DNA from: Myxococcales bacterium
Lineage (GTDB): Bacteria; Myxococcota_A; Polyangia; Haliangiales; Haliangiaceae
Direction of reading: 5' to 3'
DNA length: 64,000 nt
NCBI GenBank assembly: GCA_016794525.1
Contig: JAEUJY010000021.1
Location: forward strand, 1 to 64,000
The notes beneath the pieces were generated by a model that was given only the letters and a program-made list of their open reading frames with translations, ran no database searches and had not been told where the DNA came from. Below are positions 58,203 to 64,000 of this stretch, piece by piece. The first letter of the stretch is position 1. Every line of letters begins with the position of its first letter. The translations under genes were made by a program, and so were the position numbers.

Positions 58203-59129
58203 ATGCGTCCCATCGTCTCGCTCCGCTCGCTCCGCGCTGTCCTCGGCGCCAGCCTCGTCGCCGTCGCCCTGGCCGCCGCGCCCGCCGCGGCGGACGACGC
58301 CGGCGCGCTCTACAAACAGGGCATCAGCTGGAAGAACCAGGGCAAGGACGACGAGGCGATCGCCGCGTTCGAGAAGACGGTCGCCGCCGATCCCAGGCAC
58401 GGCATGGCGTGGGCCTCGCTCGGCCACCTGTACAAGAAGAAGAAGATGTTCCCGCAGGCGGTCGACGCCTACGAGCACGCGACGCAGATCCTGACCAAGG
58501 ACGCGACGGTGTGGTCGAACCTGGGCATGGCGTACTACCGGGTCGATCGGCTCGACGACGCGCTCGCGGCGCTGCAGACGTCGTGCAAGCTCGACCCCAA
58601 GCAGGCCGACGTGTTCTCGAACATCGGCGTGATCAAGCGCAAGAAGGGCGACGCCGAAGGCGCGCTCAAGGCGCTCGAGTGGGCGGTCAAGCTGGCGCCG
58701 GGCGAGCACAGCTACGTCAACAACCTCGGCGTCGCGCAGCGCGCCGCCAACCAGCTCGACGCGGCCGCGGCGTCGTTCGCGAAGGCGATCGAGCTCAAGC
58801 CCGACGTCGCCGAGTACTACTTCAACGCGGCGGTGGTGTTCCGCCGGCAAGAAGAGGTCGAGAAGGCCATCCCGATGTACGAGAAGGCCGTGGGCCTGGC
58901 GCCCGATCACGCCGACGCCTGGTACGACCTCGGCTACATGTACAAGCTGAACCACGAGGACGAGAAGGCGGTGGAGGCCTTCAACACGTTCCTCGAGCTC
59001 AACAAGGGCAAGGACGCCGAGGCGCAGAAGAACGTCGAGGGCGAGGTCATCGCGCTGGGCGGCACGCCGGTGACCGCGCCGCCGAAGGCGACGCCGAAGA
59101 AGTCCCCGAAGAAGCCGAAGAGCAAGTAG
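58203..59129 (+). CDS. exported TPR-repeat protein
   Basis: 308 residues from ATG 58203, 8 nt after AGGAGG (58189-58194). The signal is MRPIVSLRSLRAVLGASLVAVALAAAPAAA with an AxA site. Residues about 31-280 are tandem tetratricopeptide repeats (WASLGHLYKKKKMFPQAVDA, VWSNLGMAYYRVDRLDDAL, YYFNAAVVFRRQEEVEKAI). A Lys/Pro-rich tail (KATPKKSPKKPKSK) ends it. Likely a periplasmic or outer-membrane scaffold for a protein complex. The palindrome array starts about 25 bp after its stop. Confidence 0.9.
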   Translation: MRPIVSLRSLRAVLGASLVAVALAAAPAAADDAGALYKQGISWKNQGKDDEAIAAFEKTVAADPRHGMAWASLGHLYKKKKMFPQAVDAYEHATQILTKDATVWSNLGMAYYRVDRLDDALAALQTSCKLDPKQADVFSNIGVIKRKKGDAEGALKALEWAVKLAPGEHSYVNNLGVAQRAANQLDAAAASFAKAIELKPDVAEYYFNAAVVFRRQEEVEKAIPMYEKAVGLAPDHADAWYDLGYMYKLNHEDEKAVEAFNTFLELNKGKDAEAQKNVEGEVIALGGTPVTAPPKATPKKSPKKPKSK

Positions 59130-59152
59130 GGGAGCGGCGGGGGAGGTGGGGC

Positions 59153-59472
59153 TCCCCACGTAGGACGTCTCCCACGTGGGACGTCGGCAGGCTCTCCCTC
59201 GTGGGATGGCGCCGCAGGCGCTCCCCCGTGGGACGTCGGCAGGCTTCCCGCGTGGGACGTCGCCCGGATCTCCCACGTGGGACGGCGCCCGGAGCTCCCA
59301 CGTGGGACGTCGTTCGGATCGCCCACGTGGGACGGCGCCCGGATCTCCCACGTGGGACGTCGCCCGGAACTCCCACGTGGGAAGTCGCCCGGAGCTCCCC
59401 CCAAGGATCGCCCACGTGGGATGGCGCCAGGATCTCCCACGTGGGACGTCGCCCGGATCTCCCACGTGGGAG
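59153..59472. repeat. array of about 14 25-bp units with TCCCACGTGGGA palindrome
   Basis: Units of consensus CTCCCACGTGGGAC plus an 11-nt spacer (GTCGCCCGGAT) start at 59169, 59194, 59221, 59245, 59270, 59295, 59320, 59345, 59370, 59409, 59434 and 59459; a truncated unit is at 59395 and a decayed one at 59153. Most contain the exact 12-bp palindrome. The core is the reverse complement of that in the 34233 array. It occupies the gap between the TPR gene and the helicase promoter. No start codon context supports translation. Confidence 0.93.
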
Positions 59473-59521
59473 GTCGCCCGGAAACCAGGGCCCGAACTGC
59501 CCGAAATGGCGAGTGTGAATA

Positions 59522-59550
59522 CTGGACCAGTGTTCAGTCACTGATACGAT
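59522..59550 (+). promoter_or_regulatory. helicase promoter with LexA-box-like sequence
   Basis: CTGGACCAGTGTTCAGT (59522-59538) matches the Myxococcus LexA-box consensus CTRHAMRYBYGTTCAGS, as I recall it, at 13 of 17 positions including the whole GTTCAG. TGATACGAT (59543-59550) is an extended -10 (TGnTAnnnT), with its -35 place (about 59522-59527) inside the box. Transcription would start near 59557, leaving a short leader with AGGAG (59569-59573) 7 nt before the ATG. LexA occupancy would block the promoter. Confidence 0.6.
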
Positions 59551-59580
59551 GAGCAGCCCCCCTCGCCCAGGAGCTGCTCG

Positions 59581-62346
59581 ATGGACGCCCCCTCGCTCGA
59601 CCTGTCTCGCTTCCCGGGCCGCGTGATCGCCACGCGGTCGATCCCGCCGCGCGAGGCGGTGTACGCGCCGCTGCCCGAGGGGCTGCACTCGGCGCTGCGC
59701 GAGACGCTGGCGGCGCGCGGGATCGAGCGGCTGTACAGCCATCAGGTGGAGGCGTTCGACGCGGCGCGCGGGGGGGAGAGCGTGGTGGTCACGACCGGCA
59801 CGGCGAGCGGCAAGTCGCTGTCGTACTTTCTGCCGGTGATCCAGGCGACGCTGGAGGATCCGTCGGCGCGCACGCTGCTGCTGTTCCCGACCAAGGCGCT
59901 GACCCAGGATCAGCTGCGCGGCGTGCTGGGGCTGGTCGATCACCTGGCGACGCGCACCGACGTGCCGGCGCCGCGGATCATGGCGGGCGTGTACGACGGC
60001 GACACGCCGCCGGCCGAGCGGACCAAGGTCCGCGATCGCGCGAACCTGGTCTTGACCAACCCCGACATGCTGCACAGCGCGCTCTTGCCCAGCCACGGGC
60101 GGCGCGGCTTCGCCCACGTGTTCCGCAACGTGCGCTACGTGGTGATCGACGAGCTGCACACCTACCGCGGCGCGTTCGGCGCGCACTTCGCCAACCTGAT
60201 GCGGCGGCTGTTGCGGGTGTGCGCGCACCACGGCAGCCGGCCGCAGTTCCTGTGCAGCTCGGCGACGATCGCCAACGCCCGCGAGCACGCCGAGGCGCTG
60301 TGCCACCGGCCGTTCCGGCTGGTCGATCGCGACGGCTCGCCGTCGGCGGGCAAGGTGGTGCACTTCTGGCAGCCGCCGCTGACCGAGCGCGACACCCGGC
60401 AGCCGGTGACCGCCGAGCTGGCGACGTTGCTGCCGCACCTGATCGCCGCGCGCCACCGCACGATCGCGTTCTGTCGCAGCCGCAAGGAGACCGAGATCGT
60501 GCTGAAGGAGTCGCGCGATCGGCTGCGCGACGTGGCCGGCCACGACGAGGGTTACCTCCTGGCGGGCTACCGCGGCGGCTACACGCCGGAGGAGCGGCGC
60601 GGCGTCGAGCGGGCGCTGGTCGACGGCAGCCTGGTCGGCGTGGTGTCGACCAACGCGCTCGAGCTGGGCATCGACATCGGCGCGCTGCAGGTGGTGGTGC
60701 AGGGCGGCTTCCCCGGCACGCGCGCGAGCTTCTGGCAGCAGCTCGGGCGCGCCGGGCGGCGCAACGAGGTGGCCCACGCGATCGTCGTCCTGGCGGTGTC
60801 GCCGACCGATCAGTTCATCGGCGAGAACCCCGACTGGCTGGTCGGGCAGGCCGCCGAGCACGCGGTGGTCGATCGCGACAACCTGGCGATCCAGCTGGCC
60901 CACGTGCGCGCCGCCGCGGCCGAGCTGCCGCTGTCGCTCGACGACGCCGCGGTGTTCCCCGACCTCGGCGAGATCGTCGTCGTGCTGGCCCGCGCCGGCG
61001 AGGTGCGCGAGGCGCTGGGCAGCTGGCACTGGACCGGCGGGCTGTTCCCGGCCGGCGAGGTCAGCCTGCGCAACCTGCACAACGATCGCTTCAAGGTGGT
61101 CAACCGCGCGACCGGCACGACCCTCACCGAGATGAGCCGGCCGCAGGTCTACCGCGAGGCCCACACCCGCGCGATCTACCTGCACGACGGCGTGCAGTAC
61201 CAGGTCGAGGCGCTCGATCTGGTGCAGCACGTGGCGACGGTGGGCGAGGTCGAGCAGAACTTCTACACCCAGCCCGACGTGCGCACCGCGATCGACGTGC
61301 TGCTCACCCAGGAGCAGCGGGCGTTCGGGCTGACCGAGGCGGCGTTCGGCGACGTGCGCGTCGACGACGTCGTCGTCGGCTACAAGATGCTCGAGTTCCA
61401 CAACCACCAGAACCTCGGCTACGAGGCGCTGCACGAGCACCTGCGCCTGGTGCTGGAGACCGAGGCGGTGTGGATCACGGTGCCCGAGGCGGTGCTGGCG
61501 GTGCTGGGCGGCGAGCGCGAGGACGCGCTGGCCGGCATGGTCCACGCGGTCGGGGCCTGCGCGCGCCTGCACACGATGGCCGAGCGCTCGGACCTGTGCG
61601 CGACCAGCTTCCACGTCGCCGACGAGCAGACCGGCCGCACCGCGACCGCGCTGGTCTGCTACGACAGCCACCCGGGCGGGCTGGGCTACGCGGCCAAGGC
61701 GTACGAGCGGCTCGACGACGTGCTGGCCGCGGCGCTCGGGCTGGTCGAGCGCTGTCGCTGCCAGCGCGGCTGCCCGGCGTGCGTCGGCAGCTGGGCCCGC
61801 GATCCGACGCTGGTGGGCTGGGCGCTGCGCCGGCTGCGCGAGGCGGTGCCGCCGCCGGTCGAGGTGCGCGGCGCGGCGTCCGGCGAGGCGTCGCCGCCGC
61901 TGGCGCCGGTGCTGCGGCTGGTGGTGCCGCGGATCCCGTGGCGCGAGGTCGACGCGCGCTGGGACGAGCTGTGCGCGCGGCTGCGGACGGCGCAGGTCGA
62001 GGGCGCCGAGCTGCTGACGCGGCTCGGACCGGCCGAGCGCCGCGGCGCGCGGCTGGTCCTGCGGGTGGCGAGCCCGGGGCTGGCCGGCTGGCTGGGCGCC
62101 GACGCCGCGCAGCGCCGGCTGTGGCAGGCGATCGCCCGCGAGGTGGAGGTGCCGGCCGACGGCGCGATCGCGATCGAGGTCGACGCGGCGGCGCGCGATC
62201 GCGGGCACGCGATCACCGGCAAGCTGCAGCGGCGCCACGACGATCTGATCGGCGATCGCGCCGACACCGAGCGCGCGGCCAGCGCCAAGCTCGCCAGCGG
62301 CTACGTGCTCGAGGAGGCCGGGCCGCGGCCGGAGCCCCAGCCGTGA
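59581..62346 (+). CDS. DEAD/DEAH-box helicase with DUF1998 zinc domain, MrfA-like
   Basis: 921 residues from ATG 59581 with AGGAG upstream. Superfamily 2 helicase core: TTGTASGKSLSY (Walker A, K78), DELHTYRG (D190-H193), CSSATI (227-229), STNALELGIDIG and QQLGRAGRRN (387-395). The C-terminal part carries CYDSHPGGLGYA and CRCQRGCPACVGSW, the DUF1998 zinc-binding region of MrfA/YprA-type helicases, which work on mitomycin-type crosslinks in Bacillus. Length fits. Cytoplasmic, ATP-dependent. Coupled to the UvrD-type gene by GTGA at 62343 and driven by a LexA-box-like promoter, which fits DNA repair. Confidence 0.92.
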   Translation: MDAPSLDLSRFPGRVIATRSIPPREAVYAPLPEGLHSALRETLAARGIERLYSHQVEAFDAARGGESVVVTTGTASGKSLSYFLPVIQATLEDPSARTLLLFPTKALTQDQLRGVLGLVDHLATRTDVPAPRIMAGVYDGDTPPAERTKVRDRANLVLTNPDMLHSALLPSHGRRGFAHVFRNVRYVVIDELHTYRGAFGAHFANLMRRLLRVCAHHGSRPQFLCSSATIANAREHAEALCHRPFRLVDRDGSPSAGKVVHFWQPPLTERDTRQPVTAELATLLPHLIAARHRTIAFCRSRKETEIVLKESRDRLRDVAGHDEGYLLAGYRGGYTPEERRGVERALVDGSLVGVVSTNALELGIDIGALQVVVQGGFPGTRASFWQQLGRAGRRNEVAHAIVVLAVSPTDQFIGENPDWLVGQAAEHAVVDRDNLAIQLAHVRAAAAELPLSLDDAAVFPDLGEIVVVLARAGEVREALGSWHWTGGLFPAGEVSLRNLHNDRFKVVNRATGTTLTEMSRPQVYREAHTRAIYLHDGVQYQVEALDLVQHVATVGEVEQNFYTQPDVRTAIDVLLTQEQRAFGLTEAAFGDVRVDDVVVGYKMLEFHNHQNLGYEALHEHLRLVLETEAVWITVPEAVLAVLGGEREDALAGMVHAVGACARLHTMAERSDLCATSFHVADEQTGRTATALVCYDSHPGGLGYAAKAYERLDDVLAAALGLVERCRCQRGCPACVGSWARDPTLVGWALRRLREAVPPPVEVRGAASGEASPPLAPVLRLVVPRIPWREVDARWDELCARLRTAQVEGAELLTRLGPAERRGARLVLRVASPGLAGWLGADAAQRRLWQAIAREVEVPADGAIAIEVDAAARDRGHAITGKLQRRHDDLIGDRADTERAASAKLASGYVLEEAGPRPEPQP

Positions 62347-64000
62347 CCGCGCCGACGTGGCAGCGGCTGCAGCGCGAGGCCCGGGCCGAGCGGCGGCGCC
62401 CCGAGGGATCGGCGGCCGCGCCGATGGCTGCGCCGATCGCGCGCGCGGTCGAGGTCGCGCTGCCGGCGGCGGTGGTCGATCCGGCGGCGATCGCCGCGCG
62501 GCTGGCGGCGGTGGCGGCGGTGAGCCCGCGGCTGCACGCGCGGCTGGCGGCGCTCGATCCGATGCAGCAGGCGGCGGTGCTGGCCGACGATCGCGCGGCG
62601 CTGGTGCGCGCGGCGGTCGGCAGCGGCAAGACCACCGTGCTCGTCCACAAGGCGGCGTACCTGCACGTCGCCCTCGGCGTGCCGCTCGCCGAGCTGGCGA
62701 TCGTCACGTTCACGACCAAGGCGGCCGACGAGCTGCGGGCGCGGCTCGACGAGCTGCTCGGGCGCTCGACGACGCCGGCCGAGCGCTGGCTGATCGGCAC
62801 GTTCCACGCGGTGGCGCTGGCGATGCTGCAGCGGGTGCTGCCGGTGGCCGAGCTCGGCTACCGCCCCGACGTCGCGGTGCTCGACGAGGACGGCGTGGCC
62901 GCGCTGCTCGACGAGCTGATCGCGACCCACAAGCTGCGGGTCGGGCAGCGGCGCCGGCTGCGCGAGAAGCTGAAGGCGCTGGGGCCGGGTGGCGGCAGCG
63001 GCGACCTGGCGCGGCTGGCGGCGCTGGTCGGCGAGGCCAAGCGCGCGCGCAACGCGATGGACTTCGACGATCTGATCGACCACGCGTGCGCGCTCCTGGC
63101 GACGGCGGACGTGCGGCGGCCGCGGTGGATCTTGATCGACGAGCTGCAGGACTGCGAGCCGCGCGAGCTCGAGCTGGTGCGCCGGCTGCGCGCGCCCGAC
63201 GGCGGGGTGTTCGGCGTCGGCGATCCGCGGCAGGCGATCTACGGCTGGCGCGGCGGCGTGGCCGATGGCTTCGCGCGCGCGGCGACCGCGCTGGGCTGCG
63301 TGATCCACGAGCTGCCGGCGAGCTACCGCAGCACGGCGACGATCCTCGACGGCGCGCGCGCGGTGCTGGGCGCGCAGCCGATGAGCGACGGCGCGCTGCG
63401 CGCGGTGCGCCCGCCGGGGGCGCCGATCGTGGTGCGTCGCCACCACGATCCGGTCGCCGAGGCGACGTACCTGGCGGCGCGCCTGGCCGCGCTCCACGCC
63501 GACGGCGTGCCGCGCGCCGAGGTGGCGGTGCTGTGCCGGCTGCGGGCCCAGGTCGCGGCGGCGGCCGAGGCGCTGGCGGCGGCGGGCGTGCCGTGCGCGG
63601 TCGACGATGGCGCGGCGGGGATCGTCGCCGCGCCGGCGCCCGCCGACGCGGTGCGCGTGCTGACGCTGCACGCGGCCAAGGGCCTCGAGTTCCGCCACGT
63701 CTTCATCGCCGGCGCCAACCTCGGCGTGGTGCCGCTGGTGGTGCGCGACATGGTCGAGGACGAGCCCGAGGAGCGCCGGCTGCTGTTCGTGGGCATCACC
63801 CGGGCCAAGGACGAGGTCGAGATCTCGTACGTCGCGTGCCCGCACCAGTTCGGCGCGCTCGGCGCGCCCAGCCCGCTGCTGTACCTGTTGCCGGCGACGG
63901 TGGTGGCGTGGCACGACGCGACGGCGCCGGCGGTGCCCGCACCGGCGCCGGCGCCGACGAGCATCGCCGCGTCGGTCGACGCGGCGCCCACCCCCGCGCC
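62343..64000 (+). CDS. UvrD/Rep-type superfamily 1 helicase (partial, runs off the window)
   Basis: At least 552 residues from GTG 62343, overlapping the previous stop; the frame is open at base 64000. Motifs in order: AAVGSGKTTVL (Walker A, K96), TFTTKAADELRARL, GTFHAVAL, ILIDELQDCEP (DExQ box), GDPRQAIYGWRGG, ASYRST, LTLHAAKGLEF and FVGITRAKDE. The distance between motifs is short, so the accessory 1B/2B domains are small compared with UvrD. The visible end is an Ala/Pro-rich linker ([13 protein letters not shown]), suggesting a further C-terminal part outside the window. Pairing with an MrfA-type helicase suggests joint work in DNA repair. Confidence 0.9.
   Translation, partial: MTAPTWQRLQREARAERRRPEGSAAAPMAAPIARAVEVALPAAVVDPAAIAARLAAVAAVSPRLHARLAALDPMQQAAVLADDRAALVRAAVGSGKTTVLVHKAAYLHVALGVPLAELAIVTFTTKAADELRARLDELLGRSTTPAERWLIGTFHAVALAMLQRVLPVAELGYRPDVAVLDEDGVAALLDELIATHKLRVGQRRRLREKLKALGPGGGSGDLARLAALVGEAKRARNAMDFDDLIDHACALLATADVRRPRWILIDELQDCEPRELELVRRLRAPDGGVFGVGDPRQAIYGWRGGVADGFARAATALGCVIHELPASYRSTATILDGARAVLGAQPMSDGALRAVRPPGAPIVVRRHHDPVAEATYLAARLAALHADGVPRAEVAVLCRLRAQVAAAAEALAAAGVPCAVDDGAAGIVAAPAPADAVRVLTLHAAKGLEFRHVFIAGANLGVVPLVVRDMVEDEPEERRLLFVGITRAKDEVEISYVACPHQFGALGAPSPLLYLLPATVVAWHDATAPAVPAPAPAPTSIAASVDAAPTPA

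Noticed and set aside
59153-59472. Coding sequence translated from the palindrome array
   Set aside because: The 25-bp period rotates the frame each unit; all frames are open only because stops are rare at this GC, and there is no start context.

Overview
The window is very GC-rich DNA with dense protein coding and no rRNA or tRNA genes that I could see. Several things point to a Myxococcota (deltaproteobacterial) chromosome: MYXO-CTERM-type C-terminal sorting signals, a MopE-type metal-binding motif, an IgGFc-binding-type lipoprotein, Oar/TonB-receptor-type sequence pieces, many lipoproteins, and a near match to the Myxococcus LexA box. A Kofleriaceae-like organism is my guess; the order cannot be settled from this sequence alone.

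Layout. 1-1464: a complete IS50/Tn5-type insertion sequence whose left inverted repeat is the first base of the window, followed by tandem hairpins. 1.5-33 kb: a cell-surface region with seven polytopic GT-C-type (PMT/ArnT-like) membrane proteins, two membrane-anchored sulfatase/alkaline-phosphatase-superfamily proteins, several lipoproteins, a CehA/McbA-type PHP hydrolase, a lipoprotein metallopeptidase, a radical SAM enzyme, a YkgJ cysteine-cluster protein and a metallophosphatase with PQQ-type repeats. Many of these genes touch through ATGA or GTGA stop/start overlaps. 33-40 kb: a tail-anchored FHA protein, a 7-unit palindrome array, a hexanucleotide microsatellite, a 1204-residue lipoprotein that looks like two proteins fused head to tail, and an IgGFc-binding-like lipoprotein. 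40-42.5 kb: an unknown protein, a zeta-type toxin with a Phd-like antitoxin and a TGGCCA-repeat operator, and a frameshifted Ser/Thr kinase remnant. 42.5-44.7 kb: an RlmI-type rRNA methyltransferase overlapping an Fpg/Nei DNA glycosylase. 44.8-57 kb: three DUF4139-type lipoprotein paralogues, two of which carry pieces of TonB-dependent-receptor plug sequence at one variable site, with three unrecognised genes between them. 57-59 kb: a membrane coiled-coil protein and an exported TPR protein. 59.1-59.5 kb: a second, larger palindrome array. 59.5-64 kb: a LexA-box-like promoter followed by an MrfA-type DEAD helicase and a translationally coupled UvrD-type helicase that runs off the window.

How the genes fit together. 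The left half looks like cell-envelope glycan or glycoprotein work done outside the cytoplasm by lipid-linked-sugar (GT-C) enzymes and surface hydrolases. The right edge looks like a DNA-damage operon. The most unusual elements are the two arrays of a 12-bp perfect palindrome (TCCCACGTGGGA) with a 25-bp period, present in opposite orientations in two intergenic regions, and the DUF4139 proteins that carry receptor-plug segments. Many genes with their own promoter have a TAnnnT-like hexamer ending exactly 6-7 nt before the start codon, which suggests widespread leaderless transcripts.
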